Assembly: GCF_018294505.1 (NCBI RefSeq)
Contig: NC_057810.1
Span: 681,224,052-681,288,051 of the forward strand
DNA: 64,000 nucleotides
DNA from: Triticum aestivum
Taxonomy: Eukaryota > Streptophyta > Magnoliopsida > Poales > Poaceae
Direction of reading: 5' to 3'
Under the pieces are notes generated by a model that worked only from the letters and a program-made list of their open reading frames with translations, did not search any database and was not told where the DNA came from. The position numbers were made by a program, and so were the translations under genes. Position 1 is the first letter of the stretch, and each line of letters opens with the position of its first letter. Below are positions 1 to 14,700 of this stretch, piece after piece.

Positions 1-1289
1 TTGAATGAGTTGAATGTCATAAATCTGAAATTATATATGTTTCATATCCTTACCCCGTTGGGAGTAATGACTTCACATCTAAGAAGTAGAGGTTGTAAAT
101 TTATTGAAGGTTAGCAAGCATTGTATTGGTCATTTGAACAATTCATGAAAGAATATTGAAGGAAGAGAGATTTCACATATAAATATACTATCTTAGACAT
201 CTTTTATAACTGCGAGCACTCATTAAGTATGACATGCTAAAGAATTGATGTTGGACAAGGAAGACAACGTAATGGGTTATGTTTTCTCACATCTCAGTTA
301 AAGTATATTGTCATGGATCATTCAAACATGTTGAGCTTGCCTTTCCCCCTCATGCTAGCCAAAATTCCTTGCACCAAGTAGAGATACTACTTGTGCTTCC
401 AAATATCCTTAAACCCACTTTTTGCCATGAGAGTCCACCATACCTACCTATGGATTGAGTAAGATCCTTCAAGTAAGTTGTCATCGGTGCAAGCAATAAA
501 AATTGCTCTCTAAATATGCATGACTTATTAGTGCGGAGAAAATAAGCTTTGTATGATCTTGTTATGGAAGCAATAAAAGTGACGGACTGCATAATAAAGG
601 TCCATATACAAGGGGCAATATGAAGTGATGTTCTTTCGCATTAAGATTTTGTGTATCCAACCCTAAAAGCGCATGACAACCTCTACTTCCCTCTACTAAG
701 GGCCTATCTTTTACTTTATGTCTTTTACTTTATGCAAGAGTCAAGGTGATCTTCAGGTTTCCGTTTTTCATTTTATCCTTTGGCAAGAACTTTGTGTTGG
801 GGTGATCCTGATATATATATCCAATTGGATGTAAGTTAGCATGAACTATTATTGTTGACATCACCCAAAGGTGAATACGTTTGGAGGCAACACTATAAGC
901 CCCTATCTTTCTCAGTGTCTGATTAAAACTCCATAACCACAAGTATTGCGTGAGTGGTAGCAATTGTAGAAGACTATATGATAGTTGAGTATGTTGAGTT
1001 TGCTAAATTAGAGCTCTGACATAGACCCTTCCTGAAAATAAGATGAATTGAAATTGTTTGATGACTGAGAATGAAGTTTGCTAGTTTTCAAGAGAGTTTA
1101 TGGTCTATGCTTTAACATGTGAATAGCTTGTTACTTGATCGTGAGAAGTTTTATGAGATGAACTATTGTTATGACATATAATCATGCTATGATCGAAATT
1201 ATCATTGATCAAACTTGTGCACCTGCTAGCATTCACACTTCATAAATTCTTTCTTTTATCATTTACCTACTCGAGGACGAGCAGGAATT

Positions 1290-1303
1290 AAGCTTGGGGA
1301 TGT
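1290..1303 (+). other. Polypurine tract of gypsy A
   Basis: AAGCTTGGGGATGT lies directly before the LTR start at 1304, the position of the plus-strand primer in LTR retrotransposons. The same motif precedes the gypsy B 3' LTR (24964-24975 in reverse complement) and recurs inside gypsy B. Confidence 0.7.
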
Positions 1304-3008
1304 TGATACGTCTCCAATGTATCTATAATTTATGAAGCATTCATGCTATTTTATTATCTGTTTTGAATGATTACGGGCTTTATTATACACTTTTATATTA
1401 CTTTTAGGACTAACCTATTAACCGGAGGCCCAGCCCATATTGCTGTTTCATTGCCTGTTTCAGTATTTCGAAGAAAAGGAATATCAAACGGAGTCCAAAC
1501 GGAATGAAACCTTCGGGAGCGTGATTTTTGGGAAGAATATGATCTGGGAGACTTGGAGTTCACGTCAGAAGATCTTCGAGGAAGCCACAAGGGTGGGGGC
1601 GCACCCCCCCCCTACTGGGCGTGCCCCGCTATCTCGTGGGCCCCTCGAGCACCCCCCCCCCGACCGACTTCTTTCGCCTATATAAACCCACGTACCCTGA
1701 AAACATCAAAAAAGAAGATAGATCGGGAGTTCCACCGCTGCAAGCCTCTGTAGCCACCAAAAACCTCTCGGGAGCCTGTTCCGGCACCCTTCTGGAGGGG
1801 GGATCCCTCACCGGTGGCCATCTTCATCATCCCAGCGCTCTCCATGATGAGGAGGGAGTAGTTCACCCTCGGGGCTGAGGGTATGTACCAGTAGCTATGT
1901 GTTTGATCTCTCTCTCTCTCTCTTGTGTTCTCTCTCGTGTTCCCTCTATGGCACGATCTTGATGTATCGCGAAATTTGCTATTATAGTTGGATCTTATGA
2001 TGTTTCTCCCCCCTCTACTCTCTTGTGATGAATTGAGTTTTCCTCTTTAAGTTATCTTATCAGATTGAGTCTTTAATGATTTGAGAACACTTGATGTATG
2101 TCTTGCCGTGCTTATCCGTGGTGACAATGGGATATCATGTGCCACTTGATGTATGTTTTGGTGACCAACTTGCGGGTTCCGCCCATGAACCTATGCATAG
2201 GGGTTGGCACACGTTTTTGTCTTGACTCTTCGGTAGAAACTTTGGGGCACTCTTTGAAGTACTTTGTGTTGGTTGAATAGATGAATTTGAGATTGTGTGA
2301 TGCTTATCGTATAATCATGCCCACGGATACTTGAGGTGACAATGGAGTATCTAGGTGACATTAGGGTTTTGGTTGATTTGTGTCTTAAGGTGTTATTCTA
2401 GTATGAACTCTATGATAGATTGAGCGGAAAGAATAGCTTCATGTTATTTTACTACGAACTCTTGAATAGATAGAACAGAAAGGATAACTTTGAGGTGGTT
2501 TCATACCCTACCATAATCTCTTCGTTTGTTCTCTGCTATTAGTGTCTTTGGAGTGACTCTTTGTTGTATGTTGAGGGATTGTTATATGATCTATCTATGT
2601 TATTATTGTTGAGAGAACTTGCACTAGTGAAAGTATGAAGCTTAGGCCTTGTTTCCTATCATTGCAATACCGTTTACGCTCACTTTTATCATTGGTTACC
2701 TTGCTGTTTTTATAATTTCATATTACAAATACCTTTATCTACCATCCGTATTGCACTTGTATCACCATCTCTTCGCCGAACTAGTGCACCTATACAATTT
2801 TCCATTGTACTGGGTGTGTTGGGGACACAAGAGACTCTTTGTTATTTGGTTACAGGGTTGTTTGAGAGAGACCATCTTCATCCTACGCCTCCCACGGATT
2901 GATAAACCTTAGGTCATCCACTTGAGGGAAATTTGCTACTGTCCTAAAAACATGTGCACTTGCAGGCCCAACAACGTCTACAAGAAGAAGGTTGTGTAGT
3001 AGACATCA
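1304..3008 (+). repeat. 3' LTR of gypsy A
   Basis: 1705 bp, begins TGATACGTCTCC and ends GTAGTAGACATCA. A TATA-like box (CTATATAAAC) is at 1678-1687, followed by a CT-rich microsatellite near 1905-1923. It matches both gypsy B LTRs (23303-24961 and 58019-59678, reverse complement) over nearly its whole length. Confidence 0.92.
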
Positions 3009-3802
3009 GCGACCCAACCGGAGGACTCCACATGGCATCCGTCGTGACCGCCCGCTTGCGTGTGCGGAAGGACGCCTCGTGCGCGGGCCCCGCCTCGGTC
3101 GGCTTGTCTCCCGTGAGCCTGGCCAGCCGACGCGTGGCAGCTGGAGACTCGCAGAGACCGCCCGCATCCAGGCCCGCGCCTGGCCCAGCAGGGCCACCTT
3201 CTGCTGGCGCTGAGGCTGCTAAAGAATCCTCCTCGGATCACGCGTTTTGGAAGCTACTGCACTGCGCCAAATCATCATAGGATCCAATGCTGTTTTCGTC
3301 CTGTTCTGCACACATAAAATCATGCCTAGAAACTGCATTGCTGCCATTAGATGCACTGTTTTCATCTGAATCTTTTTTGGTTGGATTAATCTCATGATCA
3401 GTTTCAATTAATTCACCCCCGTGATCAAGAGAAGTCAAAGGATCAGAAAGAAGAGAGATTTATTGACGAAGAAGAGCACCTGCATTTGGATGGAGTTGAG
3501 AAAACGGAAAAGGAGTTTCATCAAAAACAACATCACGAGAAATATAGAATCGTCCTGTGGAAACTTCAAGACACTTGTAGCCTTTGTGAAAATTGTTATA
3601 ACCAATGAAAACACACTAAGTTGACCAAAACTCGAGTTTGTGACGATTGTATGGTCGAAGATTGGGATAACAAGCACACCCAAATATTTTGAGGGAGTTG
3701 TAATCAGGTTTTTGATGATACAGGCGCTCTAAAGGAGTTGAATTTCCAATGACTTTGCTAGGAAGCCGATTTATAAGATATGTGGCAGCAATAAAGGCCT
3801 CA
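3009..3802 (-). pseudogene. Copia polyprotein fragment (end of integrase), minus strand
   Basis: Reading the minus strand from 3797 to about 3220 gives the C-terminal integrase region of a copia Pol. It has the run AATYLINRLPSKVIGNSTPL, then IFGCACYPNLRPYN and GRFYISRDVVFDE, as in plant copia elements. The frame continues without loss from the piece at 15887 across the inserted 12 kb gypsy element (codons GAT GAG | GCC TTT). A stop interrupts it near 3460, and the low-complexity linker before RT follows at 3009-3290. Reverse transcriptase and RNase H are absent: gypsy A cuts the element at 3008. Confidence 0.85.
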
Positions 3803-6800
3803 TGTCAGGACCCCGACTCAATGCCACATCGATCTAGCATGTAACACCTCATATCACTTTGCGGCCTCACGCACGGTATTCCCACGGGTGTCGCCTTACC
3901 TTTGCCCGGGACCGTTTGCGCCTTTTGGCACACGTATATGATAGTGTCGCTAGCATCCATATGATAAGGAGCCCGGGCTGACATGGCTAGTCGTAAACCC
4001 AAAGTGGCACAAACTTACAGGGACAGGCATCCATGACCCAGCATAAACATGTCGGTCATCAGCGAGTGAATCCAGGCTGTAGCACTGGGCTAGCAGGACT
4101 CCGGTGAACCGGGCTGTAGCGAGCTAACAGGACTCCGGTATCCATCGCGTGACATTTCCCCGAAGGGACAGACACAGGAACGAAGAAGGACACATGCCGG
4201 CCAGCGTAAGTGTTCCGGAGCAGTAGCAAGCTACCCTGGCTCGGTGGAAACACTAGGAGACATTTCCCGGTAAGAGGGGCTACTAAGGATAAACAACTAG
4301 ATAGTCAGATCCCACACATACCAAGCATTTCAATAACATACACACAATATGCTCGATACGTGCAAATACAACATGTCATCACAACATGACTCTACAACTC
4401 AAGTATTTTATACAATAGGCTCCGAGGAGCGAGATATTACAATCATGGGTCTCATGACCCAACAATCAGAGCATACAAGTCAAAGCACAAGCGGAAGCTT
4501 AACATGTCTGAGTACATACATCTGCAAAAGAAAAAGGCTGAGAAGCCTGACTATCTACCAAATCCTGCCGAGGGCACAAGATCGTAGCTGAGGTAACAAG
4601 CTAAACGTCGAAGTCCACGCGGAACTACTAGTGAGACTGAAGTCTCTCTACAAAAACATAAAATAGGCAAACGTGAGTACAAATGTACCCAGCAAGACTT
4701 ACATCAGATCTAACTACATATGCATCATTATCAATAAAGGGATGGTGGGGTTTAACTGCAGCAAGCCAGCTTTGACTCGGTGGCTATCCTGAACTATGAC
4801 TGCAAGTAACTCTTTTGAGGTGGCGCACACGAGTCCACATATTCACCATATCAATACACCACTATGGATCCGCTCCCGTCTCCCTATGAGAATGCCATCC
4901 ATAGCACTCACGCTTATCTTGCGTATTTTAGAGTATCCACTTTCACTTGTCTATGAACTGTACAGGCAACCCAGAAGTCCTTTTCCGCGGACACGGCTAT
5001 TCGAATAGATGATGTTAACCCTGCAGGGGTGTACTTCTTCACACACGCTCTCACCACTTACCGCCGTTTACACGACATGTACTCGGCAACCTTCAAGCGG
5101 AAGCCCAACGTGGGTGTCGGCCACGACCTACCTAAACACTCAAGTCTCTAGTCCAGGTTTATCGCCTATTCGGGTTCCATCCGCGAGGAGATCCGGCCGG
5201 GGTTTCGCTCACAGCCCCAAACGATGTGAACAGGGTTCCCGAGACACCAAACGGGCGCCCGCTACACCGTGCCACGGTGTATCTACCGCATCACAGCCCA
5301 CCCCTCGGGTCAGCGCTGCCCACGGCCTCCAACACATATCCTACAAACACCAGAAACTAGTTGCAACTCCTGGACAGAGAACAAGGGTGATTAAGAAGCC
5401 GAGAGGGTCCATTGGTTTCGGGCCCAATGCGTGGTAGTAGCTGTTTCATGGATCACAAACACAAAACTCAGTTCCTGAGGACGGTTGCAATGAGACAACC
5501 CACCATGTACTCCTACATGGCCTCTCACCGCTACCTTTACCAAATCGTGTTCACACACTTAGCTCACACACAGTAGGACATGTTCACACACCTCTGATTC
5601 ATCCCCGATGAATCAGACCTGACTCAACTCTAAGCAATAGCAGGCATGACAAACAAACATGAATGAGTAGGCACAACAGGGCTCAAGCAACTCCTACTCA
5701 TGCTAGTGGGTTTCATCTATTTATTGTGGCAATGACAGGTCATGCAGAGGATAAAGGGGTTCAGCTACCGTAGCAAGTAACAGATGAGTCGTTGTTGTCC
5801 TAATGCATTAAAAGAGAGCAGGAGCGAGAGAGTGGGATTATATCGGAATGAACAAGGGGGTTTTGCTTGCCTGGCACTTCTGAAGATAACATTGAGTCTT
5901 CATCAGTGTCAACGATCACATCATCGGTACAGCGTCTACCGAGGGGGGAACAACACCGGCAAACACAGAAGAAACAAGATCAATGCAATGCACAGTATGA
6001 TGCATGCTATGACATGGCAATATGAATGTGTTTTGGGCTAATGCATCTAGCAACAAGTTAAATGGGGTTGGTTTGAACACTAGGTTCAAATTCAAACTCC
6101 ATATGTGAGAGTTTAAATGCCATTTAATTGATTTGAGCTGATCAGCAGGTATAAGTTGTTCTAACATGCAAGAAAATGGTACAGATGGATAGATTGGATT
6201 TTTCTGATCATTATTCATATATAATTTGTTTGATTTGGAGTTACGGTTGAATTACTATGAATTTTAGAAGTTTAGATCATTTTCTAGAATTTCCTGAATA
6301 TAATAAATCCAGAAAATGACTTACTGCGTCAGCCTGACATCATCATGACGTCAGCAGGTCAACGAGGCATGGTCCGGGTCAAACTTGACATGTGGGTCCC
6401 GCGTGTCAGTGTAATTAGTTTAACTAATTCAATTAGTACTAATCCTAATTAACTAACAGGGATGGGCCCCACCTGTCATTGAGTCAGGGGGAGTCAAACT
6501 GGGGTCATACCCAGGTCAAACTCGCCGGAGTTGACCCGAGGCTCGTCGCCGGCAAGGCCAGGGACGGCGGAGAGCGTCGGGATTCGCCCTCCGATGACCA
6601 AAAGAGCAGCGGAGGGGATGTACGGGATGCCCAGGCTCGCGCGCATCTAACAGGGCAAACGGGAGAAGCTAGGGTGGCCGGAGGCGACGGTAATCATGAC
6701 GACGGCGGCAGCCGGAGTTCGGGTGAGGCACGAGCAGTGGCTACGGTACACAACAGGAGCAATAGACTAGGGTTTTGGGATCCTGGCGTGGTGCTGAGCA

Positions 6801-7899
6801 CGGTGGTGTGCTCGGACATGACGTGCGTGAGCTCTAGCCACGGCGACCTCGTGGCCGGCGGCGATGAGCTCTCGGGCTCGGCGGAGCCCGCGGTTAGTGG
6901 AAGAAATCGGCATCGGGGAGAGGGAGGTTCGGTCCAGGGGCTCACAGCGATGACGACAGAACGCTCGGCGAGGTCGGGGACGGTCCGGAGCCGACGAATT
7001 GGGCGACGGCGACCGGCGGGTCCGAGGAGGGGAAAAGCGTCGGGGCGGCGCTTTGGGGCTTCTCCGGTCGCGTGAGCCGACGGAGAGGACGAGGGAGGCA
7101 CTGCGGAGCTCGGGAGCGCGTCGGAGAGGAGAGGGGGTGGCGGTGGCCGTGAGGGAACTCGTCGGCGGCGACGGCTGCGTTCGGGCGAGTGAGAGAGAGG
7201 AAGCAGAGGAAAGGACAGCCACGGGGAGAGTGATAGAGAGGTCGAGGGGGTTCGGCATCTCCGTGGCGTCGTCTAGGCGCATCAGAGAGGGGCCAGGCAG
7301 GCAGGGAGGGAGGAGGTGGCCGGCGCGGGGCGGGCACGCGCCTCCGTCCTTCTGGCGAGGGAGGAAGACGACAGGGAGGAGGCGGTGATGGGCTGGGCCG
7401 TTGGAGCTGGGCCGGTTGGTGGGCGCCAGGTAAGTCCAGGTGGGTTCTCTCTCTCTCTCTTTCTTTCTCTTTTCTATTATCTGCAATTGGTTTTGATTTG
7501 ATTTAAAATATCAAATCATTTTTCTAAAACTTTCTGTAAATTGTATGTGAGCTCAGGAACTAGTCCAAGGTCACAGGCAACTTACAAAAATATTTGAACT
7601 TTATTTCTTATATAATAGAAATAAATTCAACTCAAATATGTCATTGGTTTAAGTCAAAGGCCCAAAAATAAATAATTCTGTGATTCCAAAAATATTGGTT
7701 TGAATTTTACCTCTTACCAATATTTTCACAAAGTAACAGGAACATTTCTTTGGACTCATTTGATGAGATTTAAATGTTGGCTATTTTTAGAGGTCTTCTG
7801 AGGCTTTTGAAAATTCCTCAATTCAAATATCATTTTAATTAAAACATGATGCTCACATGAGGGTCTAGCCTAGTGCATAACAGGACCAGGGATGTGACA
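3803..7899 (-). repeat. 3' LTR of the 12 kb gypsy element
   Basis: 4097 bp, bounded by TG...CA. A GC-rich stretch at about 6480-7400 contains long open frames on both strands. They are shared with the other LTR but differ there by indels, so I treat them as compositional. A CT/GA-rich tract sits near 7447-7470. Confidence 0.93.
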
Positions 7900-10800
7900 A
7901 CTCACCCCCACTAAACAAAAATCTCATCCCGAGATTCAAGCGTAGGGTAAGGTGAAGGGGGAACGCAAACTAGCACAATCTTCACGATCCAGGTTGCACT
8001 TCAAATGAACGTTGATTCGTTCACCATCATTGTCTCGAAGTCTTGCTCTGAGAACTCCAACTATCATGACAACGAGAGGAAGGAAAGACCCTAAAAGAAT
8101 CGTTCTTCTCGAAGGTCGAACAACTCATGATTAACTCACGGAATGAAACATAGCAACATCTCTCAAGCTGAGAGACGAAGCACACCTCTAGCAGAATGGA
8201 CTGGAACAAATGACGGAGGTTTACCAGGTAGACTACAATTCCACACTTAAGAAGGTGGTGAACGGTTGTCAGCGCAGCGAGGAGTTAAGTTGACATGAAA
8301 CCATAACGAGACATCGTAGAGGAGGTGACTCGTAGAATATATCCCCGTTAAGTGGCAAAAAGAATTACCTTTGATTCAGAGACCATTGAAACTCTTTATA
8401 CCAACTTAGGGCAATTCTCGAACGATCGTTTAGAGGTGTTCGGTAGAATGGCATACCCAGATTAGAATGGATGATGTGGATTACCTTGTTGAAAACCACA
8501 CAAGGGATGATTTTAGTAATTGGGGAGAAGCTCAATAGTAGATAGTAAATCCACTGTCTGAAAGGGTTATAGCATAACCGAGGAAACTGAGAGCAATCCC
8601 AGTTAGTGCCGATGGTAACACCTAGCGCTTGTGCGTGCTCTCAAGAACTTGAGCATTTCCATAATCATCAAGGTTTTACCAACATCCGTGTCAAGGATTC
8701 TGGTAACACAACATACTACCATGATGAAAAATGTTTGAGGATGCAGATGCAAAGGAAGGATAACACTTTCTCAGATTTCACCTTAGCGAGGCCAAGGGGA
8801 CGAAATTTGGATGATCGACCGAGAGACATTTAGCACTCCACTTCTAATGTTCTCCTTGATGTACTGGCGTATACCATTCATTGAAATGGTCTGGTATCTA
8901 GAACATCAAGTAAAGGTCGGACTTCGGAAGCACAAAAATCATAAGGCATAGCTAGGGAGTAAATCCTACGAAGTCCTTATGGGGAGGTGGCCAACTTCTT
9001 CAATCAAGATACTACAATAATAGGTCTTCCGGCGGGGTGTGTTGGCCACGACATCCACTTTACCGGTTATCGCGAGACCAATATTATAGTTCTTGGGAAA
9101 TGTTCCAACCATCACATCTGCCTGAGATTCAGATCTATTTGGTGTTGGAATAATCCAGACTCATCGAGTCTAGGAAGAAAAATGAAAGTTTGCAACACAA
9201 ATCGACGAGATGACGTTGCGGGATTCTCGGGAGATGAACTACGATAGCAAGCTCCAAAACATGAGCTGGTTCTGCTACACACATGTGAACATGTTGTCTC
9301 AGACAAACATGACCACATGGTAGTCTTACTATAAAACACTACCGAGTTCCATTGGGGAACCATCATTGAGGATATCGAAGTCCTTGCATAGGGTATACTC
9401 TTAAGAAGGAGCTTCTTCTCCTTGAACAAATCAATCAGTGGCTTGGTGTACTAGGGAATACATGTGGAATGGAGGTTGCAAGTCTCCAGACAACAGAATA
9501 CTTCGCACGTATGCATGACTGACTTGGGATGATTCCAGAGGAAGCAACATTGACTTTCTCGAATCCACGGCAGCAACTTGCTCCAAATGCACATGAATTA
9601 GAGGAAGTCACTCCTTTCATCCAAACATATGCTTCATGAACGGAGCATGAAGGTAATGCTTATAGAAGTTTCCAACACCAACTTGATGTCCGACAAAATC
9701 ATGGAGAGGATAAGGATGTTGTCGATGGGCTCAACAACAATTTATCAAAATTCCCATAAAATGGAATTCCACGACTAGGTGAACAAGGTGATAGCATTGG
9801 TTAGACCAAAAGATGTAATGGTGTATGCTCGAGGGTTCAACCACGAATAAGACAACATTACGAACATCGTTGGTTCTAATTCGATTTGACGATAGCCCAT
9901 ACTCAAATCAAAGTTTTGGCAAGACAATAGGTCCAACAACTGGTCACGAGGATCAATCAATGAAGATATCATCTTTCTTCAACACACATGCGAGATATCC
10001 CTTAAGATGAACTAAATCAGACAGGCTTCCATCTTCCAACTCTCCAAGTTCTTGTGTAGCTTGACCAAACAGCTCAGGGGTATGCAACACAGATTCTTGG
10101 AGAAGGGGTGGTTTATATGAAACCAACTTGATCTCGAACTCAACATAGTGGTCAGGTGACGACCTGGTGATACTTCCAAGAAGATAATCAGAAAATCACG
10201 AAGCACCAGTATGTTACTAAGCTCGAGAGCAATCTTGCTTTACAGGGCAAGACGATATGATCAAATGAGTGAGGGATTGCCAAAATCCCAACTCAACGAC
10301 CGAAGAGTGCACCGGAAATAGGGACTAGGTAGCACAATCAATCTTAGGGTGACGATTCAATAATCAACACGCTAAGAATGAGGTTATCATCCATTTAGCT
10401 ACTAAGCAACAGAGTTGCTAGCAGTATTGATTTCACACACCATGATTCACTTGTCGGCATTCCGGTTGCAACAACACGGGAACCGAGAAATGAATAATGA
10501 TGGAGAGAAGTATCACTGTGTCAAGAGTTCATAGGATGGTGTGCAATTCCCATGACATTCTTGATATGAAGATGGTAATACTCCAAGGTAGAACAGAGCA
10601 AAAGCAAGATTAGCAATTTGATCTGCGGAGTACGACTGCTTTGACCCAATCCTGGAAATGGACAAGGTACTGGAGTTTGTTTCTCCTAGTCATTCCGGAG
10701 TAGAATGGCTTGACGGACCACAAGAGTAATAGGCATCGATAACACGAATGCACAATTACTCCTGACTATCAATTGATAGACGAAGGTCAGAATACAACTA

Positions 10801-11788
10801 AAGAGGGACAACTCAAGGGAACATATAACTTTCTGAGTTGTGGATACATAGGTTAGTATGTCGAATCAAGTTCAACGGGTTTCTTCCGGATAACCCATGC
10901 AGAAAGGTAGAACTGGCAGAGTCGCAATATAGAACGGAGTACTCCTCAAGAGCACCCTGGTTGTGATCTTTTGGCTCAAAAGAACTTCTACCATAAGCAG
11001 TTCATGGTATTTGGAAGAAGGAAATACCACAGACCTCGAGGACTAATGCAAAGGTTACTAATAACCTAAAGGAACGAGCAAACACTATCAACATGAGGTA
11101 AGTAGGGTGAATCTCGGGTTCAAAACCCAAGGAGTAGAATACCTACTACTAAGTAGCATCACGGGATGCTTACGAGAATAAAGGCCAGAATCATCACACT
11201 GGAACACAAATCATGGCTAGATTACTAGATGATCCCCTAGGACACCTAGGGTCATAATAATAATTCCAACATATATGTCGAGGCAATAGAATACCTCAAC
11301 TCAGCGATTAGTGTGATTAACTGCCCAAAGGAACATAAAACCCAGAGGGAAAGGATTTGCAAGTGCATCAGATTGTTTAGAAACCTGGGATGACTCGGAC
11401 AGCATAACGGCTGTAAATGCTCAAAAGATATAAGACCTCCTACAAAATGGGGGCATAGCCACTCAGAAGTACAATATCAAGGTTTCGAGATCAACAGTTA
11501 ACATATGGAAGTAATAGGAACTGAAACGAGGCTTAAATCCAACAATCCTATAAGTCTATGGATTAGTAACACGTGATCCTGATAGATAGATGAGAAGGCC
11601 TAGTTCTTAATCCCCGTAGAAGAGAAGAGGATGACTCGGATCAGAAGGTCATGAGGTATAAGGAGTAAAAAAGAGCCTTACGTTCCATCCCACAATCAAT
11701 TCCCTTATATAACTAAAGCATTTCTAGACTCAACTTCGACCAGTTTGGCTTGGTAATCCTACAGGCAGTCAAGCTCTGATACCAACGC
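7900..11788 (-). pseudogene. Decayed internal region of the 12 kb gypsy element with reverse transcriptase remnant
   Basis: No long reading frame survives. On the minus strand between about 9980 and 9100, pieces in different frames still read as gypsy reverse transcriptase: FDLSMGYRQIELE (the DL.SGYRQI motif), then ITSFGLTNA (the MSFGLTNAP motif), then a ruined region where the FVDD box should be. Frameshifts and stops lie between the pieces. I could not recognise gag, protease or integrase in the remaining ~3 kb. The element could only have moved using proteins from a relative. Confidence 0.6.
11773..11784 (-). other. Primer binding site of the 12 kb gypsy element
   Basis: In minus sense TGGTATCAGAGC follows the 5' LTR after a 4-nt spacer. 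This complements the 3' end of plant initiator methionine tRNA, the usual minus-strand primer. Confidence 0.8.
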
Positions 11789-14700
11789 TGTCAGGACCCC
11801 GACTCAATGCCACATCGATCTAGTATGTAACACCTCATATCACTTTGCGGCCTCACGCACGGTATTCCCACGGGTGTCGCCTTACCTTTGCCCGGGACCG
11901 TTTGCGCCTTTTGGCACACGTATATGATAGTGTCGCTAGCATCCATATGATAAGGAGTCCGGGCTGACATGGCTAGTCGTAAACCCAAAGTGGCACAAAC
12001 TTACAGGGACAGGCATCCATGACCCAGCATCGAACGTGTCGGTCATCAGCGAGTGAATCCAGGCTGTAGCACTGGGCTAGCAGGACTCCGATGAACCGGG
12101 CTGTAGCGGGCTAACAGGACTCCGGTATCTATCGCGTGACATTTCCCCGAAGGGACAGACACAGGAACGAAGAAGGACACATGCCGGCCAGCCTAAGTGT
12201 TCCGGAGCAGTAGCAAGCTACCCTGGCTCGGTGGAAACACTAGGAGACATTTCCCGTTAAGAGGGGCTACTAAGGATAAACAACTAGATAGTCAGATCCC
12301 ACACATACCAAGCATTTCAATAACATACACACAATATGCTCGATATGTGCAAATACAACATGGCATCACAACATGAATCTACAACTCAAGTATTTTATAC
12401 AATAGGCTCTGAGGAGCGAGATATTGCAATCATGGGTCTCATGACACAACAATCAGAGCATACAAGTCAAAGCACAAGCAGAAGCTTAACATGTCTGAGT
12501 ACAGACATCTGCAAAAGAAAAAGGCTAAGAAGCCTGACTATCTACCAAATCCTGCCGAGGGCACAAGATCGTAGCTGAGGTAACAAGCTAAACGTCGAAG
12601 TCCACGCGGAACTACTAGTGAGACTGAAGTCTCTCTGCGAAAACATAAAATAGGCAAACGTGAGTACAAATGTACCTAGCAAGACTTACATCAGATCTAA
12701 CTACATATGCATCATTATCAACAAAGGGATGGTGGGGTTTAACTGCAGCAAGCCAGCTTTGACTCGGTGGCTATCCTGAACTACGACTGCAAGTAACTCT
12801 TTTGAGGTGGCGCACACGAGTCCACATATTCACCATATCAATACACCACTATGGATCCGCTCCCGTCTCCCTATGAGAATGCCATCCATAGCACTCACGC
12901 TTATCTTGCGTATTTTAGAGTATCCACTTTCACTTGTCTATGAACTGTACAGGCAACCCAGAAGTCCTTTTCCGCGGACACGGCTATTCGAATAGATGAT
13001 GTTAACCCTGCAGGGGTGTACTTCTTCACACACGCTCTCACCACTTACCGCCGTTTACACGGCATGTACTCGGCAACCTTCAAGCGGAAGCCCAACGTGG
13101 GTGTCGGCCACGACCTACCTAAACACTCAAGCCTCTAGTCCAGGTTTATCGCCTATTCGGGTTCCATCCGCGAGGAGATCCGGCCGGGGTTTCGCTCACA
13201 GCCCCAAACGATGTGAACAGGGTTCCCGAGACACCAAACGGGCGCCCAGTACACCGTGCCACGGTGTATCTACCGCATCATAGCCCACCCCTCGGGTCAG
13301 CGCTGCCCACGACCTCCAACACATATCCTACAAACACCAGAAACTAGTTGCAACTCCTGGGCAGAGAACAAGGGTGATTAAGAAGCCGAGAGGGTCCATT
13401 GGTTTCGGGCCCAATGCGTGGTAGTAGCTGTTTCATGGATCACAAACACAAAACTCAGTTCCTGAGGACGGTTGCAATGAGACAACCCACCATGTACTCC
13501 TACATGGCCTCTCACCGCTACCTTTACCAAATCGTGTTCACACACTTAGCTCACACACAGTAGGACATGTTCACACACCTCTGATTCATCCCCGATGAAT
13601 CAGACCTGACTCAACTCTAAGCAATAGCAGGCATGACAAACAAACATGAATGAGTAGGCACAACAGGGCTCAAACAACTCCTACTCATGCTAGTGGGTTT
13701 CATCTATTTACTATGGCAATGACAGGTCATGCAGAGGATAAAGGGGTTCAGCTACCGTAGCAAGTAACAGATGAGTCGTTGTTGTCCTAATGCATTAAAA
13801 GAGAGCAGGAGCGAGAGAGTGGGATTATATCGGAATGAACAAGGGGGTTTTGCTTGCCTGGCACTTCTGAAGATAACATTGAGTCTTCATCAGTGTCAAC
13901 GATCACATCATCGGTACAGCGTCTACCGAGGGGGGAACAACCCGGCAAACACAGAAGAAACACGATCAATGCAAGGCACAGTATGATGCATACTATGACA
14001 TGGCAATATGAATGTGTTTTGGGCTAATGCATCTAGCAACAAGTTAAATGGGGTTGGTTTGAACACTAGGTTCAAATTCAAACTCCATATGTGAGAGTTT
14101 AAATGCCATTTAATTGATTTGAGCTGATCAGCAGGTATAAGTTGTTCTAACATGCATGAAAATGGTAAAGATGGATAGATTGGATTTTTCTGATCATTTT
14201 TCATATATAATTTGTTTGATTTGGAGTTACGGTTGAATTACTATGAATTTTCGAAGTTTAGATCATTTTCTGGAATTTCCTGAATATAATAAATCCAGAA
14301 AATGACTTACTGCATCAGCCTGACATCATCATGACGTCAGCAAGTCAACGAGGCACGGTCCGGGTCAAACCTGACATGTGGGTCCCGCGTGTCAGTGTAA
14401 TTAGTTTAACTAATTCAATTAGTACTAATCCTAATTAACTAACAGGGCTGGGCCCCACCTGTCATTGAGTCAGGGGGAGTCAAACTGGGGTCAAACCCGG
14501 GTCAAACTCGCCGGAGTTGACCCGAGGCTCGTCGCCGGCAAGGCCAGGGACAGCGGAGAGCGTCGGGATTCGCCCTCCGATGACCAAAAGAGCGGCGGAG
14601 GGGCTCTACGGGATGCCCAGGCTCGCGCGCATCTAACAGGGCAAACGGGAGAAGCTAGGGTGGCCGGAGGCGACGGCAATCATGACGACGGCGGCGGCCG

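Larger units (their letters stand above)
1..3008 (+). mobile_element. Gypsy-type LTR retrotransposon A, 3' portion (Sabrina/WHAM-like)
   Basis: This is the 3' end of a plus-strand gypsy-type element: about 1.3 kb of internal DNA, a polypurine tract, then a complete 3' LTR. The same internal sequence recurs in reverse complement in gypsy B around 53758-55200, so both belong to one family. The internal part is AT-rich and I see no coding region in it; short ORFs there look accidental. The 5' LTR lies left of the window. The LTR interrupts a minus-strand copia element at 3009, so the missing copia RT region probably lies beyond the left edge. The 5 bp after the LTR (3009-3013, gcgac) would be the TSD to look for. 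Family name is from memory of the LTR start and is tentative. Confidence 0.85.

Noticed and set aside
6479..7486. Long open frames on both strands in the 12 kb element's left LTR (up to 239 aa), with partners at 14465-15468
   Set aside because: GC-rich low-complexity DNA is open in many frames; the two LTR copies differ by frame-changing indels and the peptides show no domain.
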